Of a DNA stretch of 64,000 nt, positions 7,852-15,441 are shown in pieces. Positions within the stretch are counted from its first letter, which is position 1. Every line of letters starts with the position of its first letter. Source of the DNA: Alkalihalobacillus sp047302405 (lineage in GTDB: Bacteria; Bacillota; Bacilli; Bacillales; Bacillaceae_D); contig NZ_CP154853.1 in NCBI RefSeq assembly GCF_047302405.1, forward strand, positions 372,001 through 436,000. Direction: 5' to 3'. The notes beneath the pieces were generated by a model that saw only the letters and a program-made list of their open reading frames with translations, was not told the origin of the DNA and ran no database searches. A program made the position numbers and the translations under genes.

Positions 7852-8367
7852 TTATTTCTGTTGTAATGATTTATAAAATTGGCCTTTATCACGATAATCT
7901 TTAACAATTCGTTTCATCTCTTTTTTATCTTCTTCATTAATTTCACGAATGACTTTCGCTGGCCGACCGAATGCAAGAGTGTTAGGTGGAATTTTTTTAC
8001 CTGGAGGGACTAAGCTACCAGCCCCAATAAAAGCACCTTCTCCTACTTCTGCTCCATCTAAAATCGTTGACCCCATCCCTATTAAAGCTCTTTTTTGAAT
8101 GATACAGCTATGTAACATGACTTGATGTCCAACGGTTACTTCATCTTCAATAATTAACGGTTTATTTGGACTTTGATGCAACATGGATTGATCTTGAATA
8201 TTAACACGTTCACCAATGATAGTCGGAGCGACATCTCCACGAATGACCGTTTGAAACCAGATACTCGATTCTTTTCCAATGACAACATCTCCTGTTATCG
8301 TAACATAATCAGCAATAAAGGCTGACTCTGCGATAACAGGTTTTTTTCCTTTGTAAGCGTAAATCAA
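7852..8367 (-). CDS. ytoA: Gamma-class carbonic anhydrase-like hexapeptide-repeat protein YtoA
   Basis: Left-handed beta-helix protein of the gamma-carbonic anhydrase/acetyltransferase group, with repeated hexapeptide turns (IADYVTITGDVVIGKESSIW, IIGERVNIQDQSML, VTVGHQVMLHSCII, GMGSTILDGAEVGEGAFIGAG) and histidines in the usual metal-ligand positions (LHQSP, GHQ, LHSC). The start is most likely TTG at 8367: AAAGGAG ends at 8377, nine bases from that TTG but directly against ATG 8376, and the family begins MIYxYKGKKP. That gives 171 aa, the family length. Enzymatic activity is unproven in this subgroup. Confidence 0.85.
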   Translation of the reverse strand: MIYAYKGKKPVIAESAFIADYVTITGDVVIGKESSIWFQTVIRGDVAPTIIGERVNIQDQSMLHQSPNKPLIIEDEVTVGHQVMLHSCIIQKRALIGMGSTILDGAEVGEGAFIGAGSLVPPGKKIPPNTLAFGRPAKVIREINEEDKKEMKRIVKDYRDKGQFYKSLQQK

Positions 8368-8554
8368 ATTATTCATCTCCTTTGTCTTTTTACAGAAAAA
8401 CGATATACTTATTTTATCATTTCTTAAAAAAAGAATGAGGAAAAGATGAACAGTTTCCTTATGATGAAAGAGTGGCCGTTCATAATAAGAAAGAAAAACC
8501 AAAATGGATGATCTATGATGCTTACATTCATAAGTTAGAGAGGGGCAAACAAAA

Positions 8555-9337
8555 ATGTGGACCTATTTTATAGAGGATTCAAGAGCAACAATCGTCCTTA
8601 TTCACGGGGCTGGCGAACATCATGGCCGCTATGAATGGTTAGCGAATAAATGGAATGAACACGGGATTAATGTCGTGATGGGTGATTTGCCTGGTCAAGG
8701 CAGGACGAGAGGGAAAAGAGGGCATATTAATAGCTTTTCCCAATACCTTGATTCTGTTGATGAATGGGTTAAAGAAGCCGAAAAACAAGAAGTACCCGTT
8801 TATTTATTAGGGCATAGTATGGGTGGACTTGTCGCAATTCGATATATGATGGAGAAAAAAAACAATATAATAAAAGGGTTAATGTTATCCTCCCCATGCT
8901 TAGGTTTATACAAGCCTCCATCGCAAGGGAGAGAAATGATGTCAAAGGCCTTACACCGTGTAAGTCCTTCATTAACCGTTAACTCAGGCATTAATTCGGC
9001 TCTTGTGACAAGAAACGAAGAGATTCGTGATTTATATATGAGGGATGAATTACGAGTGTCAAAGGTATCTGTTAGATGGTATCGAGAGCTCAGCAAAGCA
9101 ATGCATTTGGCGATTCGTTATCCAGAAAAGATGCCAGATATTCCGCTTGTTGTTATGCAGGCGGGCGATGATAAAATTGTGAGTAAATATGCTGTGAAAG
9201 ATTGGTTTGATAGCTTGGACATAGCAGAGAAATCATATAAAGAATGGAACGGGTTTTATCATGAAGTATTTAACGAGCCTGAGCGAGAAGATGTATTTCG
9301 ATATGCGGTTGGCTTTATGAATTTATGGGAGTATTAA
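8555..9337 (+). CDS. ytpA: Monoacylglycerol lipase/lysophospholipase, YtpA
   Basis: Alpha/beta hydrolase of the serine aminopeptidase S33/lysophospholipase group. IHGAGEHHGRY forms the oxyanion region, GHSMGG holds the serine near residue 88, the acid is in QAGDDK, and the histidine is in GFYHEVFNE. B. subtilis YtpA has phospholipase activity and is linked to bacilysocin synthesis. At 260 aa it is normal length. It is followed 86 bp later by ytpB, the same neighbour as in B. subtilis. The start ATG has GAGAGGGG upstream. Confidence 0.9.
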   Translation: MWTYFIEDSRATIVLIHGAGEHHGRYEWLANKWNEHGINVVMGDLPGQGRTRGKRGHINSFSQYLDSVDEWVKEAEKQEVPVYLLGHSMGGLVAIRYMMEKKNNIIKGLMLSSPCLGLYKPPSQGREMMSKALHRVSPSLTVNSGINSALVTRNEEIRDLYMRDELRVSKVSVRWYRELSKAMHLAIRYPEKMPDIPLVVMQAGDDKIVSKYAVKDWFDSLDIAEKSYKEWNGFYHEVFNEPEREDVFRYAVGFMNLWEY

Positions 9338-9423
9338 ATTGTTCAATAAATTTTAAAGCTTGATTGATTGTTGCGGGACTCATTTTATGCTAACGTAATG
9401 AAGAAGAAAAAGGAGGATAAATT

Positions 9424-10479
9424 TTGAAAGTTCCGACGCAACCAATCCCACTAATGATGAATATTTTTAGGGATGTTCTTCCGACTGTTCATCGTTATTA
9501 TGATCAATGGAAGGAAAGAGCGAAATCCATTCCTGACCCCGAATTAAGAGCCCAAGCATTAGATGCTCTTGAGAGAAAAGAGTTTCATTGTGAAGGTGGC
9601 GGAATTTACGGACTACTTGCCCGCGATCGTTTTGATGAATTAATTCAATTTATCATCGCTTATCAAATTATGTGTGACTACTTAGACAATCTATGCGATC
9701 AAAGTGATTATTTAGATCCAAAAGACTTTCGCTCCTTACATAATGCTCTACTCGCCGCATTAACTCCAGGTGAACCTCTAGTGAATTATTATCAATATCG
9801 AATTGAACAAGAAGATGGTGGCTATTTACATGAGCTGATTGAAACGTGTCAGCACATTTTAGTAACCTTCCCTTCTTTCCGAATGGTTCAAGAAAATATG
9901 CTTGAATTGAGTCAATTATATGGTGACTTGCAAGTTCATAAGCATGTGATAAAGGAAGAGAGAATTCCGAGACTAGAGGCGTGGTTTAATGAACATAAAG
10001 AGAAAATGCCGGAAATGACTTGGTTTGAATTTTCAGCCTGTACGGGTTCAACACTAGGCATTTATACACTTGCTACTTATGCTACAAAAGAAGGTCTAAC
10101 GACTGAGCAAGCGGATGTGATTAAAGCTGGCTATTTCCCTTGGGTACAAGGTGTTCATTTACTTTTAGATTATTTTATTGATCAAGAAGAAGACATTGCT
10201 GATGATGAATTAAATTTTCTCTTCTATTATGATAATGAAGAGCAAATGATTGAAAGGTTTCAATATTTTGTGCAAAAAGCAGAAAAGAGTTTATCAACGT
10301 TACCTGACCCGAAATTTCACCGTAACATTTGGCGAGGAATAATCGCGATTTATCTTTCCGATGAAAAAGTACAAAAAAATAAAGAGCTAAAAAAGAAATC
10401 AAAACAAATGATAAAAATGGGCGGACTTCCATCGTTATTATTTTATTTAAACAGTTGGATTTATCGGCGTGATAAATAA
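9424..10479 (+). CDS. ytpB: Tetraprenyl-beta-curcumene synthase (YtpB, DUF2600)
   Basis: Large terpene cyclase of the YtpB family, which in B. subtilis turns tetraprenyl diphosphate into tetraprenyl-beta-curcumene, the precursor of sesquarterpenes (baciterpenols) made by spore-formers. It lacks the classical class I DDxxD motif. Family acidic blocks DYLDNLCD (residues 85-92) and DYFIDQEED (about 246) are intact. Length is 351 aa. The start is TTG at 9424, with AAGGAGGA ending six bases upstream; no ATG is suitably placed. Likely co-transcribed with ytpA. Confidence 0.92.
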   Translation: MKVPTQPIPLMMNIFRDVLPTVHRYYDQWKERAKSIPDPELRAQALDALERKEFHCEGGGIYGLLARDRFDELIQFIIAYQIMCDYLDNLCDQSDYLDPKDFRSLHNALLAALTPGEPLVNYYQYRIEQEDGGYLHELIETCQHILVTFPSFRMVQENMLELSQLYGDLQVHKHVIKEERIPRLEAWFNEHKEKMPEMTWFEFSACTGSTLGIYTLATYATKEGLTTEQADVIKAGYFPWVQGVHLLLDYFIDQEEDIADDELNFLFYYDNEEQMIERFQYFVQKAEKSLSTLPDPKFHRNIWRGIIAIYLSDEKVQKNKELKKKSKQMIKMGGLPSLLFYLNSWIYRRDK

Positions 10480-10513
10480 TAAAGTTGGACAAAGCACATA
10501 TATAGGAGCTTAT

Positions 10514-10563
10514 AGGCCAGTCTTAAAAGGTTATGATTCGACCTTTTGAGTGGTCTTTTTTTT
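10514..10563 (+). terminator. ytpB terminator
   Basis: Stem with CCA and AAAAGGT pairing with ACCTTTT and TGG, followed by a run of eight or more T. Confidence 0.75.
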
Positions 10564-10598
10564 GCTTTGTGACGATTTAGGATGATTGGTAATGAAAA

Positions 10599-11045
10599 GC
10601 TGATCATTCGGGCTCAATGATGCCCATTGACGCTCTTATTACATGGCTGTGGGAATCATAGCCGCCCAATGATTCCTATTGACGCTCTTTTTACATGGCT
10701 GTGGGAATCATAGCTGCCCAATGATTCCTATTGACGCTCTTTTTACATGGCTGTGGGAATCATAGCCGCCCAATGATTCCTATTGCGTCTTTATTTAAGT
10801 GATGTGGGAATCATAGCTGCCCAATGATGCCCATTGACGCTCTTATTACATGGCTGTGGGAATCATAGCCGCCCAATGATGCCCATTGACGCTCTTATTA
10901 CATGGCTGTGGGAATCATAGCTGCCCAATGATTCCTATTGACGCTCTTTTTACATGGATGTGGGAATCATAGCCGCCCACTGATTCCTATTGACGCTCTT
11001 ATTCATATGCTTTTGGAATCAGTCGCAAATTACGGTACGAATCCT
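10599..11045. repeat. Tandem array of a 52-bp repeat (about eight units)
   Basis: The marker GGGAATCAT occurs at 10651, 10703, 10755, 10806, 10858, 10910 and 10962, spaced 52, 52, 51, 52, 52, 52 bp, with degenerate half-units at both ends. A unit contains ATTGACGCTCTTATTACATG, then GCTGTGGGAATCATAGCCGC and CCAATGATTCCT. GGAATCAT and ATGATTCC form an 8-bp dyad, and two sequence versions (ATGATTCC and ATGATGCC) alternate irregularly. The array has no open frame and lies between the 3' ends of ytpB and the carbonic anhydrase gene. The same repeat, inverted, is found at 17922-18100. Confidence 0.9.
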
Positions 11046-11105
11046 AATAAATAGCAAAGAACATGCTTATCAAGTCCACAATGTAAATGAATAAACCTGC
11101 ACAAA

Positions 11106-11150
11106 AAAACCTGAACATTAACGTAAATCGACGTCATGTCCAGGTTTTGC
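11106..11150. terminator. Bidirectional terminator after the carbonic anhydrase gene
   Basis: AAACCTGaACAT and ATGTcCAGGTTTT arms, with T-rich sequence on both outer sides. It directly follows the minus-strand gene ending at 11160. Confidence 0.7.
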
Positions 11151-11159
11151 TTATCTTTT

Positions 11160-11735
11160 TTAATTTCTTGATTCTGTATAACCGTTAACCAGTACGTCAA
11201 GTTCACCTGTTTCAGGGCTAATTACTAAGCCGTGTACAGGCACGTTCGCAGGTAGAAGTGGATGTTTTTTAACCATATCAACACTGTTCATAACATTTTC
11301 CTCTACACTTGAAAAGCCTGATAAGAATTTTTTTACATCGACACCGGCATATTCGAGCGGTTCAATGACATCTAAATCAACACCACGCTCTTTTGCTTTT
11401 TCTAATAATGTCGACGATTCAAGGCCATTCATCCCACAACCGTGGTGACCGACAATTAAAATTTCTTCTGCTTGTAATTGGTATAAGGCAACAAGAATAC
11501 TTCTCATTATTGAACCAAATGGATGAGAAATAACGGCACCTGCATTACGAATAATTTTAGCATCGCCATTTTTTAAATCCATGGAACGGTGTAATAATTC
11601 TACTAACCTAGTATCCATACAAGTTAGGATGACTAATTTTTTATTAGGGAACTTTGTCGTTTGATATTCCTCATAGTCCTTATTCTCAACAAAAGTACGG
11701 TTGAAGGTCATGATGGAATCTAGTGTCGTTGTCAA
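11160..11735 (-). CDS. ytiB: Beta-class carbonic anhydrase, YtiB
   Basis: Interconverts CO2 and bicarbonate in the cytosol. Zinc ligands are visible: the cysteine of LTCMDTRLVE with its Asp-Arg dyad, and GHHGCG supplying His and Cys. HPFGSIMRS and NVPVHGLVISPETGELDVLVNGY match YtiB. GTG at 11744 sits too close to GGAGA, so TTG at 11735 (ten-base spacing) is preferred, giving 191 aa, close to the B. subtilis length of 187. Monocistronic, with its own terminator. Confidence 0.9.
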   Translation of the reverse strand: MTTTLDSIMTFNRTFVENKDYEEYQTTKFPNKKLVILTCMDTRLVELLHRSMDLKNGDAKIIRNAGAVISHPFGSIMRSILVALYQLQAEEILIVGHHGCGMNGLESSTLLEKAKERGVDLDVIEPLEYAGVDVKKFLSGFSSVEENVMNSVDMVKKHPLLPANVPVHGLVISPETGELDVLVNGYTESRN

Positions 11736-11822
11736 TAGGATCACTCTCCAATTCTTTATAAAAAATCAAAGCCATTCATTCCATTTTCGAGCTTGCTTGG
11801 CAAAATGTCAAGCCATCAAAAT

Positions 11823-12395
11823 TTATCTTTTTTCGATCGCAATAATAAAGGGAGGATCATTTTTTTGATTGATAAAGCGATAATTTAATACATGGGCTTC
11901 TTTTTGATCAAGATTGGTGACAAAATTGATAATGGAATCACGCTCCACTTTTCCTTCCTCATGACCGTGGTAAATGACTAAAACGATTAGACCCTCTTTT
12001 GGCATATGCTTGAGCAATTGTTGAATGGCTTTCAAGGTTGAATCAGGTTTTGTGACGATCGTTTTATCGCCACCAGGTAAATAGCCTAAATTAAAGATCG
12101 CAGCCTTTATTTCGTTAAGATGAGCCGTTGGAATCATATTTTCAAATGTTTCATGACCTTGCTGAAATAAGGTTACACGCTCATTAAACTGTTCGCTTTT
12201 TACTTTTGTTGCTGTTTGATGAATGGCTTCTTCTTGAATATCAAAGCTATAAACATGTCCAGTTGCCCCGACTAATTTAGCCAGTGTGATTGTATCGTTT
12301 CCTTTGCCAGCCGTACAATCAATCGCAATGTCACCTTCATTTAAAGCTTGAGTTAAAAGGGTACGAGCGAATGGTAAAATACCCGCTATTTTCAT
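11823..12395 (-). CDS. mnmM: tRNA mnm5s2U biosynthesis methyltransferase MnmM (YtqB)
   Basis: Class I SAM-dependent methyltransferase. Motif I is AIDCTAGKGNDTI near the N-terminus, HVYSFDIQEEAI is the acidic ribose-binding strand, and NLGYLPGGDK and VIYHGHEEGK are family hallmarks. B. subtilis YtqB was recently assigned as MnmM, which methylates nm5s2U34 to mnm5s2U34 in tRNA. ATG 12395 is preferred to GTG 12404 because AGGAG abuts the GTG, and 190 aa fits the family. The gene is 64 bp behind ytqA, suggesting an operon. Confidence 0.85.
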   Translation of the reverse strand: MKIAGILPFARTLLTQALNEGDIAIDCTAGKGNDTITLAKLVGATGHVYSFDIQEEAIHQTATKVKSEQFNERVTLFQQGHETFENMIPTAHLNEIKAAIFNLGYLPGGDKTIVTKPDSTLKAIQQLLKHMPKEGLIVLVIYHGHEEGKVERDSIINFVTNLDQKEAHVLNYRFINQKNDPPFIIAIEKR

Positions 12396-12459
12396 TATCG
12401 TCACTCCTATTTTTTACAAAAGATACTCTTTATATGTTTTAAATCATTCAGGTCTTCTT

Positions 12460-13413
12460 CTATTTCTCTGCATAATACTTCCCTTGCCAACTATTTCGAC
12501 GTAGTAACTCTTTTTCAATTGCATTTAGTACGGTCCATTTTCCTGTGCTCCACATTGGGCCAATCATTAACTCTCCAGGACCGTCTCCAGTTAAGCGATG
12601 AACAATCATATTAGGAGGTAGAATTTCTAGTTGGTCGACGACAACATTCACGTAATCCTCAAGTGTCATTAGCTCTAGTAGCCCTTTTTCAAATTGTTTA
12701 ACCATCGGTGTCTTTTTTAGCAAATGGAGCAAGTGAATTTTTATTCCTTGTACATCAAGGTTGGCGACTTGTTTGGCAGTCTCTAACATCATTTCGGTTG
12801 TTTCGAGCGGCAATCCATTAATAATATGAGCACAGACACGAATGCCATGCTTTCTTAATTTATTAACCCCGTCTACATAACATTGATAATCATGAGCACG
12901 GTTGATGATGCGTCCTGTTTTATCATGAGCCGTTTGTAATCCAAGCTCGACCCAAAGATAAGTACGTTCGTTTAATTCCGCTAAATATTCAACAACGTCA
13001 TCTGGTAAACAATCCGGTCTAGTCGCAATCGATAAACCAACGACCCCTTCTTGCTGTAAAATAATTTCATAATAGCTTTTTAACGTTTCAACAGGAGCAT
13101 ACGTATTTGTGTACGCTTGAAAATAGCCAATATATTGCCCTTCTTTCCACTTCCGGTGCATCCGGTTTTTTATCGTATGAAATTGCGTAACTAAATCATC
13201 TTGACGATTGCCTGCAAAATCACCCGAGCCTCTTTCGCTACAAAAAGTGCAACCACCGAACGCCACGTTACCATCTCGGTTTGGACAATCAAAACCAGCA
13301 TCTAGTGGGACTTTAAAAACCTTTGTCCCAAATTGTTCACGTAAATGTTCGTTCCATGTAAAAAATCGTTTATGTTGAAAGTGCACAGGTGTACCCTCTT
13401 TAACTTGTTTCAT
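12460..13413 (-). CDS. ytqA: Radical SAM protein YtqA (TIGR01212 family)
   Basis: Radical SAM enzyme related to Elp3/HemN folds. The iron-sulfur cysteines are C43, C55 and C58 (FDCPNRDG, then GGCTFC), the unusual C-x11-C-x2-C spacing of this family. The fold continues with YFQAYTNTYAP, GLSIATRPDCLP, LGLQTAHDKT and CAHIINGLPLET. Length 317 aa is normal. The reaction is unknown, although genetic pairing with the tRNA methyltransferase gene mnmM is conserved in Bacillus and suggests RNA modification. The role is inference. Confidence 0.88.
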   Translation of the reverse strand: MKQVKEGTPVHFQHKRFFTWNEHLREQFGTKVFKVPLDAGFDCPNRDGNVAFGGCTFCSERGSGDFAGNRQDDLVTQFHTIKNRMHRKWKEGQYIGYFQAYTNTYAPVETLKSYYEIILQQEGVVGLSIATRPDCLPDDVVEYLAELNERTYLWVELGLQTAHDKTGRIINRAHDYQCYVDGVNKLRKHGIRVCAHIINGLPLETTEMMLETAKQVANLDVQGIKIHLLHLLKKTPMVKQFEKGLLELMTLEDYVNVVVDQLEILPPNMIVHRLTGDGPGELMIGPMWSTGKWTVLNAIEKELLRRNSWQGKYYAEK

Positions 13414-13645
13414 CTATATAATCATCCTTTATTTAACGAGCAAATTAACTTTTCTCTTCATATTTTAGCACGCTCCTAAAAGAGAACCAACATCCAAAAA
13501 AATCAATTGTCATTTTTAGGATTCTAATATAGTATTAGTATTTAGAGTATCGAAGGAAATAGTTTTGGGGAGAAACAAGTTTTATAAGTTTGCCACAAAG
13601 GGTGTTATATAGAAAAGTAAACTAGATAAACAGGGAGAGAGCGAA

Positions 13646-14866
13646 TTGCCCAAATCACTTTGGTTTTTACTTATTGCCGTTGCCGTCCAAATAACAGGGG
13701 CTTCTTTTTTATGGCCTTTAAATTCGTTGATTATCCATCAGGAGTTAGGAAAATCATTGACGGTTGCAGGGCTTATATTATTTATCCATTCAGGTGCTGG
13801 TGTGTTAGGAAATATGACAGGCGGCAAACTATTTGATAAGATTGGTGCGTATAAAACGATTTTATTAGGGTTAAGTATTGCGGTTGTATCAACTTTTGTT
13901 CTTGCCTTTGCTCATTCGACGGTTCTCGGATATACCCTTTGTTTAATTGGGATAGGTTATGGAGCAGGCGCAACTTTCCCTGCGATGTATGCATTAGCAG
14001 GGAGTATTTGGCCGGATGGTGGTCGTAAACCATTTAATGCGATGTATGTTGCTCAAAATTTAGGAATTGCTGTAGGGACTGCTTGTATCGGAATCATTGC
14101 CTCAGTTGAATTGACAACCGTTTTTTATGCAAATGCTATGGTCTATGTCTTTGTCCTCCTTTTTGTGGCGATTACATTTAGAAAAATTCAACCAAAACAA
14201 GAGACTGGAGCAACGGTTTCGATCGAAGCTGCAGCTGTGAAGAAGTTAAGTAAACAAGTGTATTATTCACTTGGATTAGTGCTCGTTAGTTTTTTTATTT
14301 GTTGGCTCGCTTATACACAATGGCAAGCAAATGTCTCTGTACATTCACAAAACTTAGGTTTGACATTACAACAATATAGTTTATTTTGGACCGTTAATGG
14401 TTTGATGATTGTATTAGCTCAACCGATTTTGTCTATATTTATTAAAAAGTGGGTTACTTCCTTAAGAAGGCAAATGGTTGTAGGGATTGTGTTATTTTTT
14501 ATCTCTTATGTCGTCCTATCACAAGTAGAGTTTTTTGTAGGATTTATGGTTGCTATGATTATTTTGACAGTTGGAGAAATGTTTTTCTGGCCTGTTGTTC
14601 CAACGATTGCCCATAATCTTGCACCTAAAGGAAAAGAAGGCTCCTTTCAAGGAATTGTAAATAGTGTTTCGACAAGCGGGAAGATGGTCGGGCCATTATT
14701 TGGTGGTTTATTGGTAGACCTTTATTCTTTTCAAATTATGATTTATGTTCTTTTAGGTTTCATTTTGGTCGCGATTTTTACAGCAAGTATTTATCAGAGG
14801 CCATTACAAACACAAAATAAACGAGAAATTGGTCAAAATGAAGAGAATTCCACGTATGACGCTTGA
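13646..14866 (+). CDS. yttB: MFS transporter YttB
   Basis: Twelve-helix MFS permease of 406 aa. GGKLFDKIGAYK matches motif A after helix 2, RKIQPKQETGATV is the central cytoplasmic loop, and the second half repeats the fold. It resembles B. subtilis YttB, an uncharacterised multidrug-like exporter. TTG 13646 is the start, with GGGAGAGA upstream; no ATG is available before the first helix. Its stop codon TGA (14864-14866) lies within the -35 box of the leuS promoter. Confidence 0.85.
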   Translation: MPKSLWFLLIAVAVQITGASFLWPLNSLIIHQELGKSLTVAGLILFIHSGAGVLGNMTGGKLFDKIGAYKTILLGLSIAVVSTFVLAFAHSTVLGYTLCLIGIGYGAGATFPAMYALAGSIWPDGGRKPFNAMYVAQNLGIAVGTACIGIIASVELTTVFYANAMVYVFVLLFVAITFRKIQPKQETGATVSIEAAAVKKLSKQVYYSLGLVLVSFFICWLAYTQWQANVSVHSQNLGLTLQQYSLFWTVNGLMIVLAQPILSIFIKKWVTSLRRQMVVGIVLFFISYVVLSQVEFFVGFMVAMIILTVGEMFFWPVVPTIAHNLAPKGKEGSFQGIVNSVSTSGKMVGPLFGGLLVDLYSFQIMIYVLLGFILVAIFTASIYQRPLQTQNKREIGQNEENSTYDA

Positions 14867-14891
14867 CAGTAAGAGTTTCAATTCATACAAT
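14863..14891 (+). promoter_or_regulatory. SigA promoter of the leuS T-box leader
   Basis: TTGACA (14863-14868), 17-bp spacer, TACAAT (14886-14891). The -35 overlaps the stop codon of yttB, so the leader RNA starts immediately after that gene. Confidence 0.8.
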
Positions 14892-14904
14892 ACAAATAAT
14901 AAGT

Positions 14905-15165
14905 AAAAAAGACGTTTGAAACAAAGGACCAGTAACTATTACCTGGAAAATTCAGAGAGCTGTCGGTTGGTGCGAGTCAGTCAAAAGGATTAGTGAACTC
15001 CCCTTTTAGTCTTGAGGATGAATGAAAAGTAATTCTCAACGGGTCATACTCGTTAACAATGCTAAAGTGAGCAAAAGTTATTTTTGCTAATTTGGGTGGT
15101 ACCGCGGGAATTAATTCAAACTCTCGTCCCTGACAAACAATGTCTTGGGATGAGGGTTTTTTCTA
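14905..15165 (+). promoter_or_regulatory. T-box leader of leuS (specifier CUC)
   Basis: Stem I elements AGAGAGCTGTCGGTTGGTGCGAG are followed by GTGAACTCCCC, where CTC at 14998-15000 fits a leucine specifier. The T-box AATTTGGGTGGTACCGCGG (15089-15107) pairs with the tRNA acceptor end. The terminator CTCgTCCC / GGGAtGAG with a T6 tail closes at about 15162. Uncharged tRNA-Leu should favour antitermination. Confidence 0.95.
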
Positions 15166-15248
15166 TTTTTGTAGAAGCGGCTCCCTAAGATATTGAATCA
15201 TAAAAATGAGCAAAACCATGAAACACATCATGAAGAATGAGATTTCAT

Positions 15249-15422
15249 TTAGCTACGTCCGTTAGAAGCTCGAGAAAAATCGGTTCGTCTGATGAAGACA
15301 AAAAGCGTCTTCAGAAGCCGCCCCTGCCCACAGGACGTGGGTACAAGGCGTTGCGGCAGGATGGCGCGAACTTAGCGTTGATCCTTGATATTCTCGCTTC
15401 TGACCGAACAGGCTTCGCTTTA
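15249..15422 (+). repeat. Hairpin repeat R, long form (copy R1), in the leuS 5' UTR
   Basis: It runs from tTTAGCTACGTCCGTTAGAA to GCTTCTGACCGAACAGGCTT, with the inner hairpin GAAGACaaaaagcGTCTTC. A 58-base insert (cacaggacgtggg to ggaacttagcg-like) makes it the long form. It sits between the T-box terminator and leuS, and ends five bases before the ribosome binding site AAGGAGG. R1 is thus part of every full-length leuS transcript. Confidence 0.85.
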
Positions 15423-15441
15423 TATTTAAGGAGGAAAAATT

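Noticed and set aside
10599..11045. CRISPR array
   Set aside because: The repeats are contiguous with a 52-bp period and no unique spacers, and no cas genes are present.
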